Assembly (NCBI RefSeq): GCF_000717055.1
Contig: NZ_JNXI01000012.1
Coordinates: 160,794-224,793, forward strand
Direction of reading: 5' to 3'
Length of the DNA: 64,000 nt
Origin: Streptomyces iakyrus
GTDB lineage: Bacteria > Actinomycetota > Actinomycetes > Streptomycetales > Streptomycetaceae
Below the pieces are notes generated by a model, which saw nothing but the letters and a program-made list of their open reading frames with translations, was not told where the DNA came from and made no database searches. Positions 26,447 through 36,300 of this stretch are shown piece after piece. How positions within the stretch are numbered: position 1 is the first letter of the stretch; every line of letters starts with the position of its first letter. The position numbers and the translations under genes are program-made.

Positions 26447-27060
26447 GACCCCGCCTCGGGGACGAACCGCACCGGCGTGCCCGGTGACAGCAGAGCGGCC
26501 GGCACGCGCGCGTGGTCCCACAGCACGGCGTCCGTGGTGCCGATCAGCTGCCAGCCGCCGGGCGAGGAGCGCGGGTACACGCCCGTGTACGGGCCCGCCA
26601 GGGCGACCGACCCGGCCGGAACGGCCGTACGCGGAGTGGCCCGGCGCGGAACGTCGTAGCGCGGCGGCAGCCCCGTGAGGTAGCCGAAGCCGGGCGCGAA
26701 GCCGCAGAAGGCCACCCGGAACTCGGTACCGCTATGGATACGGGCGACCTCCCGCACCGGCACGCCCCAGTGCGCGGCGACCTCGGCCAGGTCCGGGCCG
26801 TCGTAGCGGACCGCGATCTCCACCACGTCACCCGCGCGTGGGGGAGCGGCCGGCAGGTCGGCGGCGGTCAGTTCGGCGGCCAGCCGGGCGGGGGCGTCGA
26901 GGCCGTCGAGGAGGACCGTGCGGGCCGCGGGCACGATCTCGCGGACCGACAGCGTTCCGTCCGCGCGGCGCCGCAGCAGCTCCGCGTGCAGGGCCTGGGC
27001 CTCGTCGCCCGAGGAGACCTCGACGAGCAGGGCGTCCTCGCCGACGGGCAGGACCTTCAT
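26443..27060 (-). CDS. pxpB: PxpB, 5-oxoprolinase subunit B
   Basis: 205 aa KipI/allophanate-hydrolase subunit 1 homologue. Characteristic VRYDGPDLAEVA (about 88-99), FAPGFGYLTGLP (about 125-136), VPRRATPRTAVPAGSVALAG and SPGGWQLIGTT motifs. Start ATG 27058-27060 with GGAGG upstream; overlaps the pxpA stop. Forms the PxpB-PxpC complex that activates and cleaves 5-oxoproline. Confidence 0.93.
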   Translation of the reverse strand: MKVLPVGEDALLVEVSSGDEAQALHAELLRRRADGTLSVREIVPAARTVLLDGLDAPARLAAELTAADLPAAPPRAGDVVEIAVRYDGPDLAEVAAHWGVPVREVARIHSGTEFRVAFCGFAPGFGYLTGLPPRYDVPRRATPRTAVPAGSVALAGPYTGVYPRSSPGGWQLIGTTDAVLWDHARVPAALLSPGTPVRFVPEAGS

Positions 27061-27815
27061 GCGAAGGCCTCCACCCGGACCCCAGACGCCTCCAGCCGCT
27101 CCCGCACCCGGCGCGCCAGCTCCACCGCGCCCGGGGTGTCGCCGTGCAGGCACAAGGAGCGCGCGCGTACCCCGATACGCGTGCCCGAGCGGGAGACGAC
27201 CTCTCCGGAACGGGCCAGGCCCAGGGAGCGCTCCACGACGGCGTCCGGGTCGGTGACCACGGCGCCCTCCAGCGTGCGCGGCACCAGGGTGCCCGCGTCG
27301 GTGTACGCCCGGTCCGCGAACGCCTCGGTGACGACCGGCAGTCCGGCCTTCCCGGCCAGCTCCAGCAGGCGCGAACCGGGCAGCCCGAGGACGGGCAGTG
27401 CGGCGTCCGTGAGGAGCACGCCGTCGACGACCGCGGCGGCCTGCTCCTCGTCGTGCACGACCCGGTTGTAGAGCGCGCCGTGCGGTTTGACGTAGGCCAC
27501 GCGGGCGCCCGCCGCACGTGCGAAGACCTCCAACGCACCGATCTGGTAGGCCACTTCGGCCGCCAGTTCGGCGGGCGGCACGTCCATCGCGCGCCGCCCG
27601 AACCCGGCCAGGTCCCGGTAGGACACCTGGGCCCCGATCCGGACCCCGCGCTCGGCCGCCAGCTCGCACACCCGGCGCATGGTGACCGCGTCCCCGGCGT
27701 GGAAGCCGCAGGCCACGTTGGCGCTGGTGACGACGGACAGCAGTCGTTCGTCGTCGGTGAGCCGCCAGCGGCCGAAGCCCTCGCCGAGGTCGGCGTTCAG
27801 GTCGATCGAGGTCAT
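27057..27815 (-). CDS. pxpA: PxpA, 5-oxoprolinase subunit A (LamB/YcsF)
   Basis: 252 aa, the usual length. Family motifs IDLNADLGEGFGRW (4-17), ANVACGFHAGD (33-43), YVKPHGALYN (about 108-117) and LCLHGDTPGA near the C-terminus. PxpA supplies the phosphorylation/ring-opening part of the PxpABC 5-oxoprolinase. Start ATG 27813-27815 with AGGAGA. Lies 15 bases after the hydro-lyase gene. Confidence 0.95.
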   Translation of the reverse strand: MTSIDLNADLGEGFGRWRLTDDERLLSVVTSANVACGFHAGDAVTMRRVCELAAERGVRIGAQVSYRDLAGFGRRAMDVPPAELAAEVAYQIGALEVFARAAGARVAYVKPHGALYNRVVHDEEQAAAVVDGVLLTDAALPVLGLPGSRLLELAGKAGLPVVTEAFADRAYTDAGTLVPRTLEGAVVTDPDAVVERSLGLARSGEVVSRSGTRIGVRARSLCLHGDTPGAVELARRVRERLEASGVRVEAFA

Positions 27816-27830
27816 GTGCCGTGTCTCCTG

Positions 27831-28658
27831 TCAGGCCACGCGGTACTGCTCGTCGCGGGCGTCGGTGAGGAACATCTGCCCCGGGGCGTGCGTGAGGGCG
27901 AACGGCGGACGCGAGGCCATCACGGCCGCCTGCGGGGTCACTCCGCAGGCCCAGAAGACCGGGATGTCGTCCGGCTCGGCGTCCACCGGGTCCCCGAAGT
28001 CGGGGCGGCCGAGGTCGTCGATGCCGAGGCCCGAGGGATCGCCGCAGTGCACGGGACTGCCGTGCACCGCCGGCATGAGACTGCTCTCCCGGATCGCCGC
28101 CGCCAGCCGCCGGGGCGGCACCGGCCGCATCGACACCACCAGCGGGCCGTGCAGCCGCCCCGCCGGACGGCACTGCCGGCTCGTCACGTACATCGGCACG
28201 TTGCGGCCCTGCTCGACGTGGCGCATCGGCACGCCCGCCTCGCCCAGCGCCCACTCGAAGGTGAAGCTGCACCCGATGAGGAACGACACCAGGTCGTCCC
28301 GCCAGTACCCGCGCACGTCCGTCGGTTCGTCCACCAGCTCGCCGTCTTGCCAGACCCGGTAGCGCGGCAGGTCGGTGCGCAGGTCCGCGCCCTCGGCGAG
28401 CACGGTCGTCCAGGATCCGGCGTCCGTGACGTCGAGGACGGGGCAGGGCTTGGGGTTGCGCTGGCAGAACAGCAGCATGTCGTAGGCCCAGTCGGCGGGC
28501 ACCGAGATCAGGTTGACCTGGGTGTGGCCCGCCGCGACCCCGGCCGTGGGGCCGGTCAGGCCCGCCCGGAAGCGGGACCGGGCCGTTGCGGGGCTCCACG
28601 CGCGCGCGTGCTCGTCGATGAGGAGCAGGGGGCGGTCCTCGGTGCTCGTGCGGTTCAC
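27831..28658 (-). CDS. Putative hydro-lyase (D-glutamate cyclase-like, UPF0317)
   Basis: 275 aa, the typical length. Conserved motifs: [20 protein letters not shown] (about 44-63), the Cys-containing [13 protein letters not shown] (about 124-136), [12 protein letters not shown], and [20 protein letters not shown]. The fold is related to mammalian D-glutamate cyclase, which makes 5-oxoproline reversibly from D-glutamate; together with pxpABC this suggests a shared role in 5-oxoproline/D-glutamate metabolism. Start GTG 28656-28658 with AAGGAGCT; overlaps the MFS stop (GTGA). Confidence 0.9.
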   Translation of the reverse strand: MNRTSTEDRPLLLIDEHARAWSPATARSRFRAGLTGPTAGVAAGHTQVNLISVPADWAYDMLLFCQRNPKPCPVLDVTDAGSWTTVLAEGADLRTDLPRYRVWQDGELVDEPTDVRGYWRDDLVSFLIGCSFTFEWALGEAGVPMRHVEQGRNVPMYVTSRQCRPAGRLHGPLVVSMRPVPPRRLAAAIRESSLMPAVHGSPVHCGDPSGLGIDDLGRPDFGDPVDAEPDDIPVFWACGVTPQAAVMASRPPFALTHAPGQMFLTDARDEQYRVA

Positions 28659-29956
28659 GCCAGCTCCTTTCCGCGCGTCTCCGGCAGCCCCAGCAGCGCG
28701 AGCGCCGCGATGCCGTAGCCGATCGCTCCGAAGACCAGCGCGCCGCCGACGCCCCAGCTGTCGGCCAGGAACCCGACCGTCGTCGGGAACACGGCACCCA
28801 CCGCACGGCCCGTGTTGTACGTGAAGCCCTGCCCCGTCCCGCGCACCGCCGTCGGGTACAGCTCGCTCAGGTAGGACCCGAAGCCGCTGAAGATCGCCGA
28901 CATGCAGAACCCGAGCGGGAAACCGAGCACCAGGAGCAGGGTGTTGGCGCCGCTCGGGATGTTCGCGTACGCCAGAATGCAGAGTGCGGAGAGCAGGGCG
29001 AAGAGCCAGATGTTGCGCCGCCGGCCCAGCTTGTCGGTGAGATAGCCGCCGGTCAGGTAGCCGATGAAGGCGCCCGATATGAGGAACGTCAGATAGCCGC
29101 CGGTGCCGACGACCGACAGGTCGCGCTCGGACTTCAGATACGTCGGCACCCAGGTGGCCAGCGTGTAGTAGCCGCCCTGGACACCGGTCGACAGCAGGCC
29201 GGCGAAGATCGTGACCCGCAGCAGGCCGGGCTTGAAGATGGCCTTGAACGAGCCCTTCTCCGCGCTCTGTTCACGCGCCGCGGCCGCCTCGGGGGCGTCG
29301 TGCACACTGCGCCGCAGCCAGATGACGAGCAGCGCGGGCAGCGCCCCGGTCCAGAACATGATGCGCCAGGCCAGGTCGTCGCCGGCCAGCGAGAAGATGA
29401 CGGTGTAGGCGATCACGGCCATGCCCCAGCCCACCGCCCAGGAGCTCTGGATCGCGCCGAGCGTCCGGCCCCGGTGTTTGGCGCTCGCGTACTCGGCGAC
29501 CAGGATCGCGCCGACCGCCCACTCGCCGCCGAAACCGAGGCCCTGGAGGGCGCGGAAGACCAGCAGCGTCTCGTAGTTGGGTGCGAAGCCACAGGCGACG
29601 GTGAACACCGCGTAGGTGATCACCGTGACCATCAGCGCCTTCACCCGGCCGACACGGTCCGCCAGGACGCCCGCGAGGGCGCCGCCGACCGCGGAGACGA
29701 CGAGGGTGACCGTCGTGAAGAGGCCCGTCTGGCCGCTGTTCAGGCCGAAGTAGGCGGACAGCGCGACCATGCTCAGCGGCAGCGTGAAGTAGTCGTACGA
29801 GTCCAGGGCATAGCCGCCGAAGGCACCGGCGAAGGCGCGGCGGCCGCGCGGGCCCAGTGCGCGCAGCCAGCCGAACGCCCCGTCGTCCGAGGTGCGTTCG
29901 GGGCTCGCGGGGCGTGTGTCGTCGATCTTGGCCTGCGGTGGAGGGGTCGTGCTCAT
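28655..29956 (-). CDS. MFS transporter of the 5-oxoproline operon
   Basis: 433 aa with about 12 transmembrane helices. AAHS/SHS-type sequence: [15 protein letters not shown] opening, [11 protein letters not shown] loop 2-3, [19 protein letters not shown] (about 148-166) and [14 protein letters not shown] in the second half. Proton-driven uptake of an organic acid is the family expectation; operon context suggests 5-oxoproline or a related compound. Start ATG 29954-29956, with GCGAGGTG upstream. First gene of the five-gene leftward operon. Confidence 0.92.
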   Translation of the reverse strand: MSTTPPPQAKIDDTRPASPERTSDDGAFGWLRALGPRGRRAFAGAFGGYALDSYDYFTLPLSMVALSAYFGLNSGQTGLFTTVTLVVSAVGGALAGVLADRVGRVKALMVTVITYAVFTVACGFAPNYETLLVFRALQGLGFGGEWAVGAILVAEYASAKHRGRTLGAIQSSWAVGWGMAVIAYTVIFSLAGDDLAWRIMFWTGALPALLVIWLRRSVHDAPEAAAAREQSAEKGSFKAIFKPGLLRVTIFAGLLSTGVQGGYYTLATWVPTYLKSERDLSVVGTGGYLTFLISGAFIGYLTGGYLTDKLGRRRNIWLFALLSALCILAYANIPSGANTLLLVLGFPLGFCMSAIFSGFGSYLSELYPTAVRGTGQGFTYNTGRAVGAVFPTTVGFLADSWGVGGALVFGAIGYGIAALALLGLPETRGKELA

Positions 29957-30062
29957 GGGCACCTCGCAGTGGGAGGACGGAGGGTGCTTCGGAGTGAGCC
30001 GTGCCGTGCGGAAGCGGCCGGCGCCGCCGTGGGGGAGCGAGGCCGTGCGTAGCACCGTAGAG

Positions 30063-30077
30063 GATTGTTCAACGATC
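30063..30077. promoter_or_regulatory. GntR operator palindrome
   Basis: GATTGTT-C-AACGATC, a 15-bp palindrome with one mismatch, lies between the MFS operon and the divergent GntR gene. Its shape fits FadR/FCD-type operators and its position suits joint control of both. Confidence 0.65.
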
Positions 30078-30127
30078 CCTCAATACCCATGTTGGTTCGT
30101 TCTTGGGATCTGCGATTGAATTCCGGC

Positions 30128-30823
30128 ATGGCAGAGCAGCTGAAGGACCTCGCCGACGACCGGGCTCTCCTGGGGCGCACCAGCACCGCGGAGCGGGTCT
30201 CGGACATCCTCAGGAGCCGGATCGCCGAGGGCTACTTCCCTCCCGGCACCCGCCTGTCGGAGGACAGCATCGGCGGCGCCCTCGGTGTCTCCCGCAACAC
30301 GCTGCGCGAGGCGTTCCGGCTGCTCACGCACGAGCGTCTGCTCGTACACGAGCTGAACCGGGGGGTCTTCGTCAGGGTCCTGACCGTGGAGGACGTCGAG
30401 GACATCTACCGCACCCGGCGGCTCGTCGAGTGCGCCGTCGTGCGCGGTCTGGGCGAGCCCCCGTACGGCCTCGATGGTCTCGCCGGTGCCGTGGAGGAGG
30501 GGCGCCGGGCGGCTCGGGAAGGTGACTGGAAGGGTGTGGGCACGGCCAACATCCACTTCCACCGGGAACTGGTGGCCCTCGCCGCGAGCGAGCGCACCGC
30601 CGAGCTGATGCGGAGCGTCTTCGCCGAACTGCGGCTGGCCTTCCACGTGGTGGACGAGCCGCAGCGCCTGCACGAGCCGTACATCGCGCGAAATGTCGCA
30701 ATTCTGGAGGCTCTTCAGGCGGGGGACCGGGGGAAGGCCGAGAGCCTGCTCGCCGGGTACCTCGACGACTCGCTGGAGCGCGTGGTCGAGGTGTACCGGC
30801 GGCGGGTCGGCGAGGACGGCTGA
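30128..30823 (+). CDS. GntR/FCD-family regulator
   Basis: 231 aa. GntR winged HTH (about 22-85: GYFPPGTRLSEDSIGGALG, VSRNTLREAFRLL) and C-terminal helical FCD domain (about 105-220) with YRTRRLVE and the metal-binding-type FHRELVALA and R..NVAILEAL helices. Start ATG 30128; it lacks a Shine-Dalgarno, and the frame is open upstream to 30065, so the start is not certain. It likely represses the divergent 5-oxoproline operon, with 5-oxoproline or glutamate as a candidate effector (inference). Confidence 0.9.
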   Translation: MAEQLKDLADDRALLGRTSTAERVSDILRSRIAEGYFPPGTRLSEDSIGGALGVSRNTLREAFRLLTHERLLVHELNRGVFVRVLTVEDVEDIYRTRRLVECAVVRGLGEPPYGLDGLAGAVEEGRRAAREGDWKGVGTANIHFHRELVALAASERTAELMRSVFAELRLAFHVVDEPQRLHEPYIARNVAILEALQAGDRGKAESLLAGYLDDSLERVVEVYRRRVGEDG

Positions 30824-30865
30824 AGGCCTCCCGCAGCTGCCGGCCCGGGGGGCGCACCGCGTCGT

Positions 30866-30896
30866 TTGGGTGGTTGTCAGACCCAGGACCTAGTCT
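30866..30896 (+). promoter_or_regulatory. Promoter of the SMC-like operon, leaderless type
   Basis: TTGGGT (30866-30871), 19 bases, TAGTCT (30891-30896). The GTG start codon at 30904 comes 7 bases after the -10 box with no Shine-Dalgarno, consistent with a leaderless mRNA. Confidence 0.5.
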
Positions 30897-30903
30897 GTGC
30901 ACC

Positions 30904-32430
30904 GTGACTTCGCCTGCATCGACGGACAGCGTTCCGCCCCAGCTCAGCGCGGGGCCGCGCCCCGCCCCGGGGCCGGCCGCCGACGAGGGCCTGGCGCGGC
31001 GGCTGCGCGCGCTCGCATGCACCGCGCCGCTGCACGACCTGGACGCCCGCAAGGCCAACCTGGCCGGCGAGTACTCGGTGTACGGCATGGCGGAGGTCGC
31101 CCTCGCGGCCATCGACCTGGTCACCCTGAACATGGACTTCGACACGGGCGCGGACCACGACCAGATCGTCGCCCGCCTCATCCCGCGCATCGCCGCCCAG
31201 GCCGCCCAGCGGCCCGCCGCCGAGCACGAGCGGGTGGCCCGCTGGGTCCTGGAGAACCTGATCAACGTCGGCAGCGTCGACCGCGGCTTCCGCGCCGTGT
31301 ACGGCACGTTCGGGGCGGACGGCACCTATGTGCGCCGCGACTACGACTTCAAACTGATCGAGGAGGTCCCCGGCCCCGGCGGCACGGTCTACCTCCGTAC
31401 GACGGACGAAGCGGTCAACGTCCTCGTCGGCGCCCTCGACACGGACGTCACCAGCGCGCAGATCGCCGCCGAGGTCAAGCTGGAGGTGCTGATCAGCCGC
31501 GGCCGGCTCGCCGACGCCCAGCTCGCGGCCGAACAGGCCCGCTACCGCACCGTCCAGTACTCGGAGACCCTGCGCCGCGCCCTGGACGCGACCCGGCGCA
31601 ACGTGCGCGCGGTGGACTGGCTGAGCACCGTGCCCGACATGATCGCCGAGGCGCTGGAGCACGTCGCCGACCGCTACCGCCACGAGAACGCGATCCTCAC
31701 CAACATCCGCAAGGCGCGTGACGAATCCGAGGACCCCGAGCAGAAGCGCCGCGCCGCCGAGCTCGTCGACATCGTCAAGGACTGCATCCGACGGCACACA
31801 CAGCTGCAGTCCCGGCTGCTGGAAGCCGGACCGCTGTTCCGGGCCGAGCAGGACCGGCAGGCCTTTGCCACCCCGATGACGACCTCGGGGACGGACCTGT
31901 ACGGGCACCTCCTCTCGCCGGTGCTGCCCCTGCCGCTGGAGCAGGCCGCCCGCGTCACCGACGCCTTCTTCGGCCGCGGCACCGGGCTGCGCACGCCGGT
32001 CTCCGTCCGGGTCGGCGACCTCGTCGACATACTGCTGACGCCGCCGGCGGAGCGGGAGCACCTCGGTGCGGAGATGCCGGAGCCGGACCTGATCGCCACG
32101 CCGGACGACAGCCGGTTCAGCGAGGAGCAGATGGCGGCGGCGCAGGAGCTGCTCGACCTGCCCGCGGACGCGCCGCGCCGGTTGTCGGGGCTCCTCGCCG
32201 AGGCCCGGCGGCAGGATCCCGAGCTGCCCTACCTGGTGGCCCTGCTGGCGGTGCACGCCGCCAGCCCGCCGGTCGGTACGGCCTACCGCCAGGGCGAGCA
32301 GAAGCTGCTGTTCGCCGTGGACGACGGGACCGAGCTCGACGACCCGGAGTTCGGCGGGGCGGACCTGATCGTCGGCACCGCACTGCTGGACGCGGCGGGG
32401 ATGGCGGCGGACCGGACGGAAGCAGCATGA
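30904..32430 (+). CDS. Kleisin-like (MukF/JetA-like) subunit
   Basis: 508 aa, start GTG 30904 (leaderless). No motif names it outright. The N-terminal region (about 30-190) looks like winged-helix domains, the middle (about 195-310) is a long helical bundle with possible coiled coil (MIAEALEHVADRYRHENAIL, ESEDPEQKRRAAELVDIV), and the C-terminus (about 400-508) has another small domain. Size, order and the two downstream genes (MukE-like, then an SMC-like ATPase) match mukF-mukE-mukB and jetA-jetB-jetC operons, where this position is the kleisin. The call rests mainly on context; a profile search would settle it. Confidence 0.6.
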   Translation: MTSPASTDSVPPQLSAGPRPAPGPAADEGLARRLRALACTAPLHDLDARKANLAGEYSVYGMAEVALAAIDLVTLNMDFDTGADHDQIVARLIPRIAAQAAQRPAAEHERVARWVLENLINVGSVDRGFRAVYGTFGADGTYVRRDYDFKLIEEVPGPGGTVYLRTTDEAVNVLVGALDTDVTSAQIAAEVKLEVLISRGRLADAQLAAEQARYRTVQYSETLRRALDATRRNVRAVDWLSTVPDMIAEALEHVADRYRHENAILTNIRKARDESEDPEQKRRAAELVDIVKDCIRRHTQLQSRLLEAGPLFRAEQDRQAFATPMTTSGTDLYGHLLSPVLPLPLEQAARVTDAFFGRGTGLRTPVSVRVGDLVDILLTPPAEREHLGAEMPEPDLIATPDDSRFSEEQMAAAQELLDLPADAPRRLSGLLAEARRQDPELPYLVALLAVHAASPPVGTAYRQGEQKLLFAVDDGTELDDPEFGGADLIVGTALLDAAGMAADRTEAA

Positions 32431-32461
32431 ATCATTACGAGTGGCACAAGGAGTCCCGACC

Positions 32462-33343
32462 GTGAGCGAGCATGTCGAGTGGAGCGAGCCGGACGGACCG
32501 GCCCCCACGGCCGGCGCCGCCGTCACTCCCGCCGACGCCGCCGACGCGGCGCGGCTCGTGTCCTTCGGCCTGCAGCCCAAGCTGCAGCCCGCCCGGGACC
32601 AGGAGTACGCCGACCTGCTGCGGCGCTACCGCGAGGACCCGCCGTTCGCGCGGCTCGCGGACGCCGTGGCGACCGGTCTGGGGCTGATCGTCCTGGAGGT
32701 GTCCCCGCGGGCGGGCATGGCCGTGACCGCCGCGGAGGACTCGGTGTTCGCCGTCCGCATGGGCGACTACGCGCGTCGTACGTCCGCCGACGGCGGCGAC
32801 CGGTTCCTGCACGGCCTCGCCCATCTCGCCGTCGCCGCCATGGCGTTCCCGCGCCCCGAGGACCTCGCCGACGACGGCTACATCGGCCGCGTCACGGTCA
32901 ACGGCGTCGACGCCTTCGTGCGCCAGGCCTGCCGCCGGCTGGAGGAGCGCGCCGAGGAACAGGGCGAGAACACCGACCCGGCGACCGACGCACCCGGTCT
33001 GGAGGCCGCCTGGCGGGTCTGGGTGCGGCGCAGCGCGACCGGCGCCACCAAGGACGCGCGCAGGCTCGCCGGTTCGACCACCGGCATCGTCGCCAAGGCC
33101 GTCGCGTTCCTCACCGATTCCGGCTTCCTCCAGCGCACCGGCGACGACCACGGCGGCACGTACCGCACGACCGCCCGCTACCAGCTCCAGGTCCGCGACC
33201 TGGCCGGCAGCGCCGCCCTGGCCGAGCTGCTGGAGCTGGGCGTCGTCCCGGTCACCGACGGGACACCGACGCTGCTGCCCCCCGAGGAGGGCGACGACCT
33301 GGAGCTGGTCGCCGACGCCGGGCTGCCGTTCCACTCCTCCTGA
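32462..33343 (+). CDS. MukE/JetB-like winged-helix subunit
   Basis: 293 aa. Starts at GTG 32462 with AAGGAG 8 bases upstream, 31 bases after the kleisin-like gene. Two winged-helix-like regions are suggested: about 35-130 and a clearer C-terminal one (STTGIVAKAVAFLTDSGFLQ, then GGTYRTTARYQLQVRDLAGS, about 200-260). In MukE, tandem winged helices bind kleisin. No enzymatic motif, signal or membrane segment. Identification as MukE/JetB is from architecture and gene order. Confidence 0.6.
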   Translation: MSEHVEWSEPDGPAPTAGAAVTPADAADAARLVSFGLQPKLQPARDQEYADLLRRYREDPPFARLADAVATGLGLIVLEVSPRAGMAVTAAEDSVFAVRMGDYARRTSADGGDRFLHGLAHLAVAAMAFPRPEDLADDGYIGRVTVNGVDAFVRQACRRLEERAEEQGENTDPATDAPGLEAAWRVWVRRSATGATKDARRLAGSTTGIVAKAVAFLTDSGFLQRTGDDHGGTYRTTARYQLQVRDLAGSAALAELLELGVVPVTDGTPTLLPPEEGDDLELVADAGLPFHSS

Positions 33344-33395
33344 GCTCCCCCCACCTCGCTCCACCTCACTTCACGAAGGCTTACGAGAGTCCGCC

Positions 33396-36300
33396 ATGTA
33401 CGAGCTGTCCCGGGTCCGCCTCTACTCCATCGGGCCGGCCGGTGCGCGCTACGCCGACACCGTGCTCGACCTGCGGGGAGTGGGCGAGATCGTGCCCGAC
33501 CCCGCCCCCACGCAGGCGGAGTTCTTCGAGGAGGAGCCGGCCGGACCGCCGCGCCGCCCCGCCCCCGCCGGCGTGCTCTTCCTGGAGAACGGCGGCGGCA
33601 AGTCGGTGCTGCTCAAGCTGATCTTCTCCGTGATGCTGCCGGGCCACCGCAACACCCTCGGCGGCGCCAGCTCCGGCGTGCTGCGCAAGTTCCTGCTCGC
33701 CGACGACTGCGGGCACGTCGCGCTGGAGTGGCAGCACGTGCTGACCGGCGAGTGCGTCGTCGTCGGCAAGGTCAGCGAGTGGCGCGGGCGGCAGGTCTCC
33801 AACGACCCGCGGAAGTTCGCCGAGGCCTGGTACTCCTTCCGCCCAGGGCCCGGACTGAGCCTGGACAACCTCCCCGTGGCGGAGGCCACCGCCGTCCGGG
33901 CCCCGGCCGAGGGCCAGTCCAGCGCGCGCGGGCGGCGCCGCACCATGAAGGGCTTCCGGGACGCCCTCACGGAGGCGGGCAAGACGTACCCGCACCTGGA
34001 GGTGCACTGGGAGGAGATCCACGACCGCTGGATCGAGCACCTCGGCGACCTCGGCCTCGACCCCGAACTCTTCCGCTACCAGCGCGAGATGAACGCCGAC
34101 GAAGGTGAGGCCGCCGGTCTCTTCGCGGTCAAGAAGGACGCCGACTTCACCGATCTGCTGCTGCGGGCCGTCACCGACACCCGCGACACCGACGGGCTCG
34201 CCGACCTGGTCAGCGGCTTCGGCAACAAGCTGGGCCGACGCGCCGAACTGATGGCCGAACGCGACTTCACCGCCGGGTCCGTCGACCTGCTCGGACGCAT
34301 CGTGGAGGCCGCCGAGGCCCGCTCCCGCGCACGTGACATCCATGCCGGAGCCGAGCGCCGCACCCGGACCCTGGCCCGCAGACTCTCCGCTCGCGGTGTC
34401 CGGGAGCGCGTCCGGGCCGCCGACCTGGCCCAGCGCGTCACCGCCGCCGCATACGCCGTCACCCACGCCGAGGCGGCCCGCGAGCGCAGCGCGCTGATCT
34501 CCGCCGAACTCGCCTACCGGCACGCCTCGCTGGCGCTCGCCGGGGCCGAGAAGTCCGCCGCCGCGCAGAAGCGCGAGCTCGCCGACGCCCGCACGCTGTA
34601 CGCGGCGTGGCAGGCCGCCGAGGCCGTGCTGCGCCACCGTGCCGCCTCCGACCGCGTCACCCGCGTGGCCGCCGCGATCCAGGAGGCCGAGCGGGACGCC
34701 GCCCCGGCGCTGGCCGCCCGCTCCAAGGCCGCCGTCGACCTCGTGCGGGCCCTGCACGCGGCCGCGGAGAAGGCGGAGAGCCACGCCAACGAGGAGGAGG
34801 AGCGCTCCGCCGCCCTCCAGGAGGTCAGCGACGCGGCCTACCGCGACTCCACCGCCGCCGCCACGCAGGCGCAGCGCGCCCGCAGCGAGGTCGGCCACCT
34901 CAAGCAGCGTCTCGCCGAGGTCGAGCAGGAGACCGCCGAGGCGGTGCGGGCCGGCTGGCTCGACGACTCCGCGCCCGACGCCGACCCGGCCCGGGCGGCC
35001 CTGGCCGCCAGCGACGCCGAGAAGTCCGCCGTCGCGGCCTGGGACTCGGCCCGCGAGGCGTCCCGCCGCGCCACGGAGCACGCCCGCGAAGCCGCTGCGG
35101 GCGAAAACCGCGCCGAACTGACCGCAGCCCGCGCGGCCGACGCGGCGACAGCGGCGGAGCGGTCGTACGAGGCCGAGCGCCGCACCGCCGAGGCACTGGC
35201 GGGGGAGGAGCGGCTGGCGGAACTGCTCAGCCTCACCCCGGAGCGACGCCCCGGCATCCCGCAGCCCCGCCACGGCGCGGACAGCCACAGCACGGACAGC
35301 GCGCCGGTCACGCCGTCCGCCCCCGGCGAGCAGCACCTCACCGCCGAGGAACTCGACCGCTTCGCCGACGACCTGCGCGACTTGCTCGACGACGCCGTCT
35401 CCTCCGCCGAGCGGCAACTGTTCGAGCTGCGTACGGCCGCTGCCGACGACTCCCGGATTCTTGGCGCGCTCGGCGACGGCGGGCTGCTGCCGCCCGGCCC
35501 GGACGTGCTCGCCACGGTCGAGTTCCTCGGCGAGCACGGCATCCCCGCGCTGCCCGGCTGGCGCTACCTCGCCCAGGCCGTCGACCCGGTCGACCACGCA
35601 CGCGTGCTGGCCGCCCGGCCCGAACTCGTCGACGGCGTGATCATCACCGACCCGGACTCCCACGCCCGGGCCCGGGAGACGCTGGGCGACGCCGCGCTGC
35701 TGCCCCGCTCCGCCGTGGCGGTCGGCACCGCCGCCGCCCTTCTCGCCCCGACCCCCGCCCAGGACGGCGACAGCGGCGACGTGTTCCTCGTGCCGCCGAA
35801 CCCCGCCATGCACGACGAACACGCCGCCGACGAGGAGCGGCAGGCACTGCGCGCCCGGGCGACCGAGCGGGACGAGGAGATCCGCAGGCTCGCCGCCCGG
35901 CTCGGAAAGGACCGCGAGCTGGCCGCGCGGCTCGCTTCCTGGCGCACCGGCTGCCCCGCCGGACGGCTCGCCGAACTGGCCCAGGCGGCCCACGCCGCCC
36001 GGACGTTCGCCGAGGAGTCGGAGGCCGAACTGGCCGAGGCGCGCACCGTGCGGGCCGAGGCCGACGAGGTCGCGGCCGAGGCCGCGCACGTCCGGGACGA
36101 GCGCCAGGAAGCCGCCCAGAAGGCCCGCCGCTCCGCCGACGCCCTCGCCGGGCTCGCCTTCCGGCTGCGCGAGCGGGCCGGCTGGCAGGTCAAGCTGCGC
36201 GAACTGGCCGACGAGGCGGCCGAGTCCGAGGCGAGCGCCCAGGCCTGCCTGGAGCGGGCCCGGGCCGCCGACGAGGACCGGCGCGCCGCCCAGCGCGCCG

